Shown piece by piece: positions 8,741 to 16,604 of a stretch of 64,000 nt of DNA. The notes beneath the pieces are model-generated. The model saw only the letters and a list, made by a program, of their open reading frames with translations. It had not been told where the DNA came from and made no database searches. The DNA comes from Planctomyces sp. SH-PL62. GTDB taxonomy: Bacteria > Planctomycetota > Planctomycetia > Isosphaerales > Isosphaeraceae. A program made the translations under genes and the position numbers. The first letter of the stretch is position 1; every line of letters starts with the position of its first letter. Location: assembly GCF_001610895.1 (NCBI RefSeq), contig NZ_CP011273.1, positions 5,518,001 to 5,582,000 of the forward strand. The letters run 5' to 3'.

Positions 8741-10093
8741 CTACTCGCCCCACGGGTAGGTGTCCGGGGCCTCGCCGCGTTCATGGACCGGGATCTCGTG
8801 GAGCGGGTGGAGCGCCCGGGTCGTCTCCAGATAGAGGAATGCGTCGTAGCGCCGAGGGAGCACGGTCGGGACGTAGTTGCCGAACCGCTCCCGCTCCGGG
8901 CGATACACCACGCCGATGGCCCGATGGCCCCGGGGCTCGAGCATCTCGGGCGTGGGGTCGGCGGTCGCCAGCGGCAGCAGGGCGTCGCGGCCGACGGCCT
9001 GATGCAGGACGTCCTCCCACGAGTCCTCGCGGGCGGGGGGGACGGGCATGCGTTCCATGGCCGCCTCCCACTCCCGGCCGGCGATCACGCTCCCCCGGTG
9101 CGAGCCGAAGCCGACGAGCACGACCCCCTCGTCGCCGTGGCGTTCGCGGACGAGCTGGCCGACGTTCACCTCCCCCTGCTCCGCCATGTCCGTGTAGCGC
9201 GCGTCGCCGACGTGCGTGTTGTGCTCCCAGACGATCGCCCGCGCCTGCGGGCCGTGGTGGTTCATCAGCCGCTCCAGCGTCTCGACCATGTGGCCGTCGC
9301 GGAGGTTCCAGGTCTCCGAGCCTCCCCGGACCATCGCCCGGTAGTACGCCTCGGCGTTCTGGAGGACCAGGCCGTTCTGCTCGGCGACGAAGCGAGCCTC
9401 GGGGTCGTCCCCGGCGTCGCCTCCCTCGGGAGCCCGTCGCCGGAGCTCCCGGAGCAGCGCCACGACCTCGTCCTCGCACGAGTTCGGGACGAACCGCGCC
9501 GCGCGGGCGTAGTCCCGCACGTCCTCGCCGTAGGGCTCGAAGCAGCGGAAGGCCCCCCAGGCCGCCGGCAGCGCGGCCGGGTCGTGGCTGTGGAGATACT
9601 CCAGGATCGCGTAGAGAGACTCCCACAGGCTGTAGACGTCGAGCCCATAGAAGCCGACCTTCCGGTCGTCGGGCAGGCCCGCGTTGTGCGTTCGGAGCCA
9701 TTCGGCCAGGTCGGCGACCTCCTCGTTGGCCCACATCCAGGTCGGCCAGCGTTCGAAGGCGTGGAGCGTGCTGCGGGCGGTCGAGCCGACCTCGCCACGC
9801 CCCTTGATATAGCGGTCGACCCGATAGCAGTCGGGCCAGTCCCCCTCGACGGCGATGAACGAGAAGCCCTTCTCCACGATCAGTCGTCGAGTGATCGCGG
9901 CTCGCCACGCGTAATATTCGGCGGTCCCGTGGGAGGCTTCCCCCAGCAGGACGTATCGGGCGTCGTCGATGAGATCCAGGAGCGGATCCAGGGCCTTGGG
10001 GCCGCTCAGGGTAAGGGCGAGATCCCGCACCTGGGCGATCAGGGCCGGGGTGCTTCGAGCTTCTCGACGGGTGAGCCGATCGATCCGGGCCAT
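8741..10093 (-). CDS. Erythromycin esterase family protein
   Basis: Member of the EreA/EreB-like hydrolase superfamily. The product has the conserved VLLGEASHGTAEYY block (glutamate and histidine of the active site, about residue 46), FIAVEGDWPDCYRVDRYIKG, KVGFYGLDVYSLWES, IVWEHNTHVGDARYTDM (histidine of the metal or substrate site) and LVGFGSHRGSV. I prefer the ATG at 10093 because GGAGGAAGTG precedes it at ideal spacing; an in-frame ATG four codons upstream is possible. Most chromosomal members have no proven macrolide activity. It is the last gene of a trio with a dienelactone-hydrolase-like esterase and a phosphoribosyltransferase. The 38-base gap to the hydrolase stop and shared strand suggest one transcript. 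Confidence 0.9.
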   Translation of the reverse strand: MARIDRLTRREARSTPALIAQVRDLALTLSGPKALDPLLDLIDDARYVLLGEASHGTAEYYAWRAAITRRLIVEKGFSFIAVEGDWPDCYRVDRYIKGRGEVGSTARSTLHAFERWPTWMWANEEVADLAEWLRTHNAGLPDDRKVGFYGLDVYSLWESLYAILEYLHSHDPAALPAAWGAFRCFEPYGEDVRDYARAARFVPNSCEDEVVALLRELRRRAPEGGDAGDDPEARFVAEQNGLVLQNAEAYYRAMVRGGSETWNLRDGHMVETLERLMNHHGPQARAIVWEHNTHVGDARYTDMAEQGEVNVGQLVRERHGDEGVVLVGFGSHRGSVIAGREWEAAMERMPVPPAREDSWEDVLHQAVGRDALLPLATADPTPEMLEPRGHRAIGVVYRPERERFGNYVPTVLPRRYDAFLYLETTRALHPLHEIPVHERGEAPDTYPWGE

Positions 10094-10130
10094 CACTTCC
10101 TCCATCGCCCCCGATCCGGGAAGGGACGCG

Positions 10131-10790
10131 TCAGAGATAGCGTTCGAACCACTCCCGAGCCAGCTTCGCGACCTGCTCCAGCGTCCCGGGTTCCTCGAAC
10201 AGATGGGTCGCGCCAGGGACGATCTCCAGCGAAGTGGGGGCGGTCAGCTTCGCCATGGCCCGGCGATTCAGGGGGATCACGGTGTCGTCGTCGCCGCCGA
10301 CGATCAGCAGCGTGGGGGCGCGGACGGCGACGAGGGCAGGCTCGGGCGTGAGGTCGGGCCGCCCTCCTCGGGAGACGACGGCGGCGACCTCCAGCCGTTC
10401 GGCCGCCGCCCCCAGCGCCGCCGCGGCGCCTGTGCTGGCCCCGAAGTAGCCGACCTTCAGGCCCCGCGTCTCGGGCCGATGCTCGATCCAATCGGTCGCG
10501 GCGATCAGCCGCCCGGTCAGCAGCTCGATGTCGAACCGCAGGTGGCGGGTGAACCGCTCCTCGTATTCCTCGACCTCCGTGAGCAGGTCGAACAGCAGTG
10601 TCGCGAAACCGCCGGCCTGCAACGATTCGGCCACGAAGCGGTTCCGCGAGCTGTGTCGGCTGCTCCCGCTGCCGTGGGCGAACAGCACGACGCCCCGCGC
10701 CCCCTCGGGGGTCGCGAGGTCCCCTTCGAGCATCGTGCGGCCGACGCTGATCTGGACCGGGATCGGGTCGTGGGTCGATGTCTCGTTCAT
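10131..10790 (-). CDS. Alpha/beta hydrolase, dienelactone hydrolase-like
   Basis: Small alpha/beta-fold hydrolase of 219 residues. It has [18 protein letters not shown] (oxyanion-side HGSG), a nucleophile-elbow region [18 protein letters not shown] (GASTG, Ser near residue 119), an acid loop [16 protein letters not shown] (Asp) and [16 protein letters not shown] carrying the catalytic histidine. It lacks a signal peptide and is probably cytoplasmic. Located between a frameshifted phosphoribosyltransferase (17 bases upstream) and an erythromycin esterase homologue. In mycobacteria the same hydrolase type is found fused to a phosphoribosyltransferase, so the grouping is likely functional. The substrate is unknown. 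Confidence 0.87.
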   Translation of the reverse strand: MNETSTHDPIPVQISVGRTMLEGDLATPEGARGVVLFAHGSGSSRHSSRNRFVAESLQAGGFATLLFDLLTEVEEYEERFTRHLRFDIELLTGRLIAATDWIEHRPETRGLKVGYFGASTGAAAALGAAAERLEVAAVVSRGGRPDLTPEPALVAVRAPTLLIVGGDDDTVIPLNRRAMAKLTAPTSLEIVPGATHLFEEPGTLEQVAKLAREWFERYL

Positions 10791-10807
10791 GGTGATCGTC
10801 CCCTACC

Positions 10808-11502
10808 CTATAGGGAAGAGAGCCGGATCCCGCCGGTCGGGCCGGCCGCCTCGCGATCCTCCGCCGCCCGCGCCAGCAGGTCGCGGACCTCCTCATCGGT
10901 CGTCTGGGAGAAGTCCAGATACCAGAGGCCCACCGCCTGGAAACGCTCCGGACACTGGGGGCAGGCGAGATCGTCCACCTCGTCGCGGAGCGTGCGGCAG
11001 GTCGCCTGGGCTCCCACCGGAACGGCCGCGACGATCCGGGCGGGCCCCCCTTCCGCACGGCCGCGACGGCCGCCCGCATGCTCGCGCCGGTCGCCAGGCC
11101 GTCATCGACCAGGATCACCGTCTTGCCGCGAACCTCCGGCGCCGGGCGGTCGCCCCGATATTCCCGCTCGCGACGTTCCAACTCGGCCGATTCCTCGGCG
11201 GCCACCTCGTCGACGATCTCCTCCGAGATCCCGAGGCCGCACACCACGTCTTGATTGAGCAGACGGACGCCTCCAGTCGCAATCGCGCCGAAGGCCAATT
11301 CCTGATGCCCCGGAACTCCGAGCTTACGCACCAGGAAAACGTCGAGCGGAGCGTTCAGCGCGACGGCGACCTCGTAAGCCACCGGAACGCCGCCGCGAGG
11401 CAGGCCCAGGATCAGCAAGTCCGGGCGTCCCGCGTACGCCGAAAGCGAGGAGGCCAGGATACGACCCGCCTCCCTCCGATCTCGATACGGCTCGCGCATC
11501 AT
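10808..11502 (-). CDS. Phosphoribosyltransferase, interrupted by a one-base G-tract deletion
   Basis: Type I phosphoribosyltransferase-fold protein. The N-terminal part reads [20 protein letters not shown], then [17 protein letters not shown], the [18 protein letters not shown] segment, and the PRPP-binding loop [14 protein letters not shown]. The frame then leaves the family sequence at a run of six C on the plus strand (11045-11050; six G in the gene). Adding one base restores a downstream frame that continues [20 protein letters not shown] and ends LSSL at 10808; the corrected length is 231 residues. Start ATG at 11502 is preceded by AAGGAGG. This may be a sequencing error, a recent mutation or a phase-variable tract. 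First gene of the hydrolase/esterase trio. Confidence 0.82.
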
Positions 11503-11986
11503 GGCTCGCCTCCTTCTCGTCGAGAGTCGTCCCCGGGACGCCGACGGTCGGGACGGCGATGACGAACGAGCCCTCGCCGGCATGATCGCCGACGTTCGGA
11601 TTCGTTCCTCCGCCGTCGAGGCTCGGCGTGAGTCGGCCTCGGCCCTCGAAAATCAAGCGTGCAAATTCCAGGCCCTCCCACGTCGACGGCAGACGCGGGT
11701 CGGACGAACCGTGTTCAGCCCCCCTACCCCACGTTCCAGGAGAGCGTGGCGTCAGGCGCGGACTTCAAGGCGAGGCTCTCCGATCGGGTCGTTGCCATGC
11801 CACGCCGACCGCCCGGAGACCATCGCGATCAGGACGACCGCCGTGACCGATCCGCCGGCGTCCCGGATGGGGACTCCTCGGCTCTCGTCGTCCCTGGAGA
11901 GCGGGCGCATGAAAAAACGCCGCGCCCTGGAAGGCGCGGCGTTTCGGTTGATCGCGATCAGGACGGCCGGCGGCCGTCGCCTGGGC
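11503..11986. other. Intergenic region between the clpP operon end and the phosphoribosyltransferase trio
   Basis: About 480 bases without a convincing gene. It holds the terminator of the clpP operon at 11912-11944 and presumably the promoter of the minus-strand trio, although I could not identify clear -35/-10 boxes. Several long frames cross it, but none has family resemblance or a ribosome site. Confidence 0.5.
11912..11944 (-). terminator. Rho-independent terminator of the tig-clpP-clpP operon
   Basis: A perfect 12-bp stem (AAACGCCGCGCC at 11915-11926 pairing with GGCGCGGCGTTT at 11933-11944, six-base loop) is followed on the minus strand by a run of six T (plus-strand A at 11912-11917). 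It lies 43 bases after the stop of the last clpP gene. The U tract on only one side makes the orientation clear. Confidence 0.88.
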
Positions 11987-12610
11987 TCAGATCTTGTCCG
12001 GATTGTCGGCCGGGGCGGGGAAGGCCACCGGGGAGCGGTCGACGACGTGGTCGATCAGGCCGTAATCCCGGGCTTCCTCGGGCGACATGAAGCGGTCGCG
12101 GTCGGTGTCTTCCTGGAGGCGCTCCAGGGTCTGGCCGGTATGCTTGCGGTAGATGTCGTTGAGGGCCTTTTTCATGCGGATGAATTCCTCCGCATGGATC
12201 AGGATGTCGGACGCGGTCCCTTCCATGCCGGCGAGCGGCTGATGGATCATGATCCGGCTGTTGGGGAGGGCGTACCGCTTCCCCTTGGCGCCGGCGGTCA
12301 TGAGGAGCGAGCCCATGCTGGCGCACTGGCCCATGCAGTAGGTGGCGACGTCGCAGGGGACCCACTGCATCGTGTCGTAGATCGCCATGCCGGCGGTCAC
12401 GCTGCCGCCGGGGCTGTTGATGTACAGGTGGATGTCGGCCTTGGCGTCCTGATGGGCGAGGACGAGCATCTGGGCGACCGCCAGGTTGGCGACGTTGTCG
12501 TCGATGGCGGTGCCCAGGATGATGATGCGATCCTGGAGCAGGCGGGAATAGATATCCATCGCTCGCTCTTCGCGACCGCTACGTTCGATGACGATGGGAA
12601 CCAGTGGCAT
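11987..12610 (-). CDS. clpP: ATP-dependent Clp protease proteolytic subunit (first of two)
   Basis: Serine peptidase subunit of the Clp proteolytic chamber. The 207-residue protein shows the family blocks [40 protein letters not shown], the nucleophile in [12 protein letters not shown] (Ser near residue 100), the histidine in [11 protein letters not shown] and the aspartate in [14 protein letters not shown], so the Ser-His-Asp triad is complete. It follows a second clpP by 94 bases and is followed by a strong terminator. No clpX lies next to it, so the ATPase partner must be elsewhere. Two paralogous clpP genes in tandem suggest a mixed heptamer pair as in other bacteria with two ClpP proteins. 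Confidence 0.96.
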   Translation of the reverse strand: MPLVPIVIERSGREERAMDIYSRLLQDRIIILGTAIDDNVANLAVAQMLVLAHQDAKADIHLYINSPGGSVTAGMAIYDTMQWVPCDVATYCMGQCASMGSLLMTAGAKGKRYALPNSRIMIHQPLAGMEGTASDILIHAEEFIRMKKALNDIYRKHTGQTLERLQEDTDRDRFMSPEEARDYGLIDHVVDRSPVAFPAPADNPDKI

Positions 12611-12704
12611 CGGTGATGAGCCTCTCTATCAGTCGGGATGCGAGCCGGCCTTGCGTTCCGCAGCGGTGTCGGGATCGGAGATCGACGGGGCGATCGAGAT
12701 CGGA

Positions 12705-13409
12705 TCAATAGGAGCCGGGGGCCGCCGAGGGGGGCGGGCTGGTATCGGGTCCCGGGCCCGGGACCGAACCGAGGCCGCCGCCGGAACCTTCGCCGATCCC
12801 CTTGAGGCCGGCGATGCGGCCCACCACCTCGTCGACGAGGCCGTATTCCTTGGCCTGGGGAGCCGACAGATAGCGGTCGCGTTCCGTGTCCTTGGCGATC
12901 CGTTCGATCGGCTGGCCGGTGTGGCGGGCGAGGATCTCGTTGATGACCTGGCGGCTCTTGATGATCTCCTCGGCCTGGATCTCGATGTCCGAAATCTGGC
13001 CCCCTACCTGCCCGTAAGGCTGGTGGATCATGATCTTCGAGTGGGGGAGCGAGAACCGCCTCCCCTTGCTGCCGCCGGCCAGGAGGACCGCGGCGCCGGA
13101 GGCGGCCAGGCCGATGCAATAGGTGGCGATCTGGCACTCGATGAACTGCATCGTGTCGTAGATCGCCAGCGTGCTGCTGACGCTGCCGCCGGGGCTGTTG
13201 ATGTAGAAGCTGATGCCCTGGGTCCGGTTCTCGTACTGGAGGTACAGGAACTTCATCACGGCGTTGTTGGCCACGCCGTCGTCGATGACGCCTTCCAGGA
13301 AGACGATCCGGTTTTCCAGCAGGAGGTCGCCGAGGGTCATCTGCCTCTGGCGCGCGTAATCGCGGTAGCGCTGAAGCTTCGGCTCCGCGAGCGGGTGGTC
13401 GAAGGGCAT
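12705..13409 (-). CDS. clpP: ATP-dependent Clp protease proteolytic subunit (second, divergent paralogue)
   Basis: Second ClpP paralogue, 234 residues from the ATG at 13409 (MPFDHPLAEPKLQRYRDYAR); the frame is open far upstream, but that part is a shadow of the trigger factor gene. Family blocks are [59 protein letters not shown] (Ser retained, but GLAASGA in place of the usual GQAASMG), KIMIHQPYGQ (His) and KDTERDRYLSAPQA (Asp). The C-terminus carries a Gly/Pro/Ser-rich tail of about 30 residues that is absent from the neighbour. The altered nucleophile surroundings suggest different substrate or partner preference. Lies between tig and the first clpP. Confidence 0.93.
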   Translation of the reverse strand: MPFDHPLAEPKLQRYRDYARQRQMTLGDLLLENRIVFLEGVIDDGVANNAVMKFLYLQYENRTQGISFYINSPGGSVSSTLAIYDTMQFIECQIATYCIGLAASGAAVLLAGGSKGRRFSLPHSKIMIHQPYGQVGGQISDIEIQAEEIIKSRQVINEILARHTGQPIERIAKDTERDRYLSAPQAKEYGLVDEVVGRIAGLKGIGEGSGGGLGSVPGPGPDTSPPPSAAPGSY

Positions 13410-13530
13410 GAGACGATCCCTTTCGCTGTCGGCTTCGTACGAGGTCGTGGGCGGGTCGAACGGAATCGGCCGCGCCGTCCCCGGAGATTGTGGAGACGGC
13501 GACGACCGGATTTCAAGGGGGGGTCGACGC

Positions 13531-15024
13531 TTATTCGGCGGCGGCCTCTTCACCTTCCCCGGAGGTGGGCTCGCCCTCGGGGCTGGCGGCCTCGTCCAGG
13601 GTCTCGACGGCGACTTCGGGCTCGTCGACCGCGACGTCTTCGTACTCGACCGACTTGAGAATGTGGTCGAGCGCACGTCGCTCCAGGATCTGGGTGGCCA
13701 TCGCGTCGGCGAGGCCTTCCTTCTCGACCCGGGCGCGGACGCGGCGGATGCTCTCGCCGGTCCGTTCGGCCATGGCCTCGACTTCCAGCTCCAGGTCTTC
13801 TTCCTCGACCTTGATGTCCTCGGCCTCGGCGATCTTCGCGAGGATGAAGAACTCCTTGAGCGAGCGGAGGGTCATCTCGTGGGCGTTGGCCCGGATCTCG
13901 GCCTGGCGAGCCCGGATGTCCTCGGGCGAGAAGCCTTCCTGCCGCAACTCCATGACCAGGCGGGAGATCGTGCTCTTCTCCTGGCGGGAGACGAGGTCGG
14001 CCGGGAGCTCGAACGGGGTGGCGTCGATGAGCGCGTCGAGCACCTGGCGACGGACCGCCTGACGCTGCTGGGCCTCGATGCGCCGGGCGAGTGCGTCGCG
14101 GACGGCTTCACGCAGCTCTTCGACGCTGTCGAAGCCGATCGACTGGAGGAACGCCCCGTCGACTTCGGGCAGGCGGATCTGCTTCAGGTCGTGGACGGTC
14201 GCCTTGACCTTGACCGCCTTGCCCCGCAGCGAGGGGTCGGCGACGGAGGAGCCCAGCTCGGCCTGAGCCTCGCGGGTCTCTTCCGGCTTGACGCCGGCCA
14301 GGGCCTTGCCGATTTCGGGGACGCGACCGTCCTGAAACCGCAGCTCGGGCTGGAGCCGGAACTGGACTTCCTTGACCTCGTTGATGACCGTGTCGTCGTC
14401 GCGGAGGAAGGTGAGGTCGGCCGTGAGGTAGTCGCCGATCTCGGCCCCGCCTTCGAGCTTGGGCACGATCTGGGCGTACCGCTCGAGGAAGCGATCGTAC
14501 TGGCCGTCGACGTCCTTGTCGGTCACTTCCCGCACGGGGCGCTTGACCTTCAGGCCCTGATAGGCCGGGACGGCGAAATCGGGCCGCACTTCGACTTCCA
14601 TGTCGAAGGCCATAGGGCCTTCTTCGGGAAGCTCGATGGCGGCGATGTCCAGCTTGGGCTGGGTGATCGGATTGAGCTGATAATCGCGGTCGATCTGCTC
14701 AAGCGTCTCCATGAGGAGGGACGACTTGACCTGATCGGAGACCTGCTTCTTGAACCGCTTGACGACCAGCGTCTTCGGGGCTCGACCCGGGCGGAAGCCA
14801 GGAACCTGGGCCTCCTTCTGCATCACACCGAGCGATTCCTCGAACTGGCGATCGATTTCCGCCCGAGGGATCGTGACCGCGATGTGCTTCTTGCAGGCGC
14901 CGGCGTCTTTGATCTGGACGTCGAGGTCGAGCTTCCGCTTTTCCGGCTCGGCTTGGGTCGCCTCGTCTCCGGACGCCTCGACGGTGGCCGACGTATTCAG
15001 ATCGTTCTCTTCGCCAGGTGTCAT
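13531..15024 (-). CDS. tig: Trigger factor (ribosome-associated chaperone / prolyl isomerase)
   Basis: Trigger factor binds nascent chains at the ribosome exit. The 497-residue product has the ribosome-binding domain with the signature region VPGFRPGRAPKTLVVKRF (G-F-R-x-G-x-x-P) near residue 75, a middle PPIase domain (GDYLTADLTFLRDD) and a long helical C-terminal domain (TPFELPADLVSRQEKSTISR). It is longer than the usual 430-450 residues because of an N-terminal extension of about 30 residues and an acidic Glu/Ala-rich C-terminal tail. The tig-clpP order is conserved in many bacteria; here a duplicated clpP follows and clpX is missing. tRNA-Gly lies 100 bases upstream on the same strand. Confidence 0.95.
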   Translation of the reverse strand: MTPGEENDLNTSATVEASGDEATQAEPEKRKLDLDVQIKDAGACKKHIAVTIPRAEIDRQFEESLGVMQKEAQVPGFRPGRAPKTLVVKRFKKQVSDQVKSSLLMETLEQIDRDYQLNPITQPKLDIAAIELPEEGPMAFDMEVEVRPDFAVPAYQGLKVKRPVREVTDKDVDGQYDRFLERYAQIVPKLEGGAEIGDYLTADLTFLRDDDTVINEVKEVQFRLQPELRFQDGRVPEIGKALAGVKPEETREAQAELGSSVADPSLRGKAVKVKATVHDLKQIRLPEVDGAFLQSIGFDSVEELREAVRDALARRIEAQQRQAVRRQVLDALIDATPFELPADLVSRQEKSTISRLVMELRQEGFSPEDIRARQAEIRANAHEMTLRSLKEFFILAKIAEAEDIKVEEEDLELEVEAMAERTGESIRRVRARVEKEGLADAMATQILERRALDHILKSVEYEDVAVDEPEVAVETLDEAASPEGEPTSGEGEEAAAE

Positions 15025-15124
15025 GAGAGGCGTTTCCTCGGGTCACGTCGGGCTGGGCGGCTTAACTCGCCAACGCACCCGACGCGCTCGAGCGAAACGG
15101 CCAACCCAGATGGCTATTCAAGAA

Positions 15125-15196
15125 AGCGGGAGATGGGATTTGAACCCACGACAACCACGTTGGCAACGTGGTGCTCTACCCCTGAGCTACTCCCGC
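15125..15196 (-). tRNA. tRNA-Gly (anticodon GCC)
   Basis: The minus strand folds as a 72-nt cloverleaf: acceptor GCGGGAG pairing with CTCCCGC, D arm AGCTCAGGGGTAGAGC, anticodon arm CCACG-TTGCCAA-CGTGG with anticodon GCC, and T arm GTGGG-TTCAAAT-CCCAT. CCA is not encoded. A good promoter lies upstream at 15273-15300, and tig follows in the same direction. Confidence 0.95.
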
Positions 15197-15272
15197 GAAT
15201 CGAGGCCGTTGGGCCGCGTCCGTCGACGATGGGGTGGGCTGTCGTCAGCCCTTGTCGTCGAGCGGTAGACCT

Positions 15273-15300
15273 AGTATAGAGGCACCCGCGGGGATTGCAA
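15273..15300 (-). promoter_or_regulatory. Sigma-70-type promoter for tRNA-Gly (and perhaps tig)
   Basis: On the minus strand TTGCAA (15295-15300) and TATACT (15273-15278) are separated by 16 bases. The -10 matches five of six consensus bases. Transcription would start near 15266, about 70 bases before the mature tRNA end. The bases and spacing are seen in the sequence; use as a promoter is inferred. Confidence 0.6.
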
Positions 15301-15761
15301 GCGGTCTCTCCCGAATCCTGAAAATACGCCCCCTCCGGAGCCTTTGGCGAAGGCTTTGGAGCTTCCTGCCTTCCTTATAGAGCGAACCGTGCACAGGCGC
15401 GACCCTGGGTCCTGAAAAACGCGCGGCCTGGACGGTGGAGCGTGCCCCGCCGGGCCGAGACGGCGTTCGAGATTCGTCGATCGGGGGCCCGCTCCCGGGA
15501 CGTCGGGGCCGAGGCTCGGGGGCCTTGTCGTCAGGACGCCCAGACGCGGGTCGGGGTCTCGAGGGGGGCGATCCGGCCGCGGCTCCCCGGGTCGGCCTCC
15601 TGGATCCGGCGACGTGGCGAGGAGCGAGGCTTTCTATTTGCGTGACGGCTCACGAGATTGTACTTTTGAAATGGACTCGGGAGCCCCCGGCCGTGCTCAT
15701 CAGGTCGCATTCGCGACCCCCCAAACCAGCGATTCCGCCAGCAGCCGAGATCGATATCGCG
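15301..15761. other. Non-coding stretch upstream of the FHA gene
   Basis: About 460 bases with no supported gene. It contains a short inverted repeat (AGCCTT...AAGGCT around 15340-15357) without a U tract. The open frame that continues upstream of the FHA start has no domain resemblance. It probably includes the FHA promoter, which I could not pin down. Confidence 0.4.
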
Positions 15762-16394
15762 ATGAATTACACACTTCAAGTCGTCAAGGGGCGGAGCGAC
15801 GTCGGAGCGCTCAGGCTGATCGACGGGGTCAACAGCGTAGGTCGCCACGACGACTGCGTGATCCGGATCCGTTCTTCGCAGGTCAGCCGCCGACATTGCG
15901 AGATCTTCGAGGCCGACGACCGATTGATGGTCCGCGACCTGGGGAGTTCCAACGGAACCTACGTCAACGGCCAGCGGGTGCTGGGGCAGCAGCCCCTGAA
16001 CGTCGGCGACGTGATCGGCATCGGCGGCGTTTCGCTCCGGGTCGACCCGCTCGGCGCCCACACGGGCTCGGCTCCGGTTTCGCCCGGCGGCGACACTGCC
16101 GAGTTGGAAGCGGTCGCCGACGCGGTGGAAGTGGACGAGGCCGACGACTTCGAGGTGAGCATCGACGTCGAGGAGGCCGAGGAAGAGGACGGCTTCGACC
16201 TGAACGAATTCCCGGACGCCATCCCCCTCGAGGACGCCGACGAGCCCACCCCGGAACCCGCCAAGCCCCCGAAAAAGGATGCCAAGAAGGCCGAGGCCAA
16301 GGCTGAGGCGAGCGAAACGGCCAAGCCGTCCGAGCAGGACGACGACGCCGTCGCGCAGTTCCTCATGGACCTGAAGCTCGACGACGACGATTGA
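15762..16394 (+). CDS. FHA domain protein with acidic C-terminal tail
   Basis: Forkhead-associated domain protein, expected to bind phosphothreonine peptides. From the ATG at 15762 (MNYTLQVVKGRSDVGALRL) it is 210 residues. The FHA domain covers about residues 3-95 and has all recognition motifs: NSVGRHDDCVIRI (the GR loop), QVSRRHCEI (SxxH) and LGSSNGTYVNGQRV (NG). The rest is a strongly acidic, probably disordered region (AVADAVEVDEADDFEVSI), then an Ala/Lys-rich stretch, then FLMDLKLDDDD at the very end, which may be a short docking peptide. No kinase is adjacent. The phosphopeptide partner is unknown. Confidence 0.87.
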   Translation: MNYTLQVVKGRSDVGALRLIDGVNSVGRHDDCVIRIRSSQVSRRHCEIFEADDRLMVRDLGSSNGTYVNGQRVLGQQPLNVGDVIGIGGVSLRVDPLGAHTGSAPVSPGGDTAELEAVADAVEVDEADDFEVSIDVEEAEEEDGFDLNEFPDAIPLEDADEPTPEPAKPPKKDAKKAEAKAEASETAKPSEQDDDAVAQFLMDLKLDDDD

Positions 16395-16486
16395 ATCGGG
16401 CAGCGCCGCGGCGGCGGTCCAGATCATCGCCGGTTGGGCCGCCGCCTCGTCGCATGTTGATCTTTGGCATCGTTGGCTTGCACCGA

Positions 16487-16513
16487 TTGATTTTCGAGCG
16501 TGCATGCTATAAA
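16487..16513 (+). promoter_or_regulatory. Likely promoter of the HTH/S24 regulator
   Basis: TGCTATAAA (16505-16513) is an extended -10 element (TGn plus TATAAA). TTGATT at 16487-16492 is a plausible -35 with a short 15-base spacer, for which the TG extension would compensate. It lies about 92 bases before the ATG at 16605. Confidence 0.45.
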
Positions 16514-16604
16514 AAGCCCTAGGACGGGACTCTTCCCGGCTCGGAGATTCGTGATAAGATGATTTCGGTAACGTATCGTCGCTTTTATTCAGGATGGGAC
16601 TTCC

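Noticed and set aside
15435-15761. Extension of the FHA gene upstream to 15435
   Set aside because: Residues before MNYTLQVV are Arg/Gly/Pro-rich and lack any domain; the FHA domain starts right after the internal ATG.
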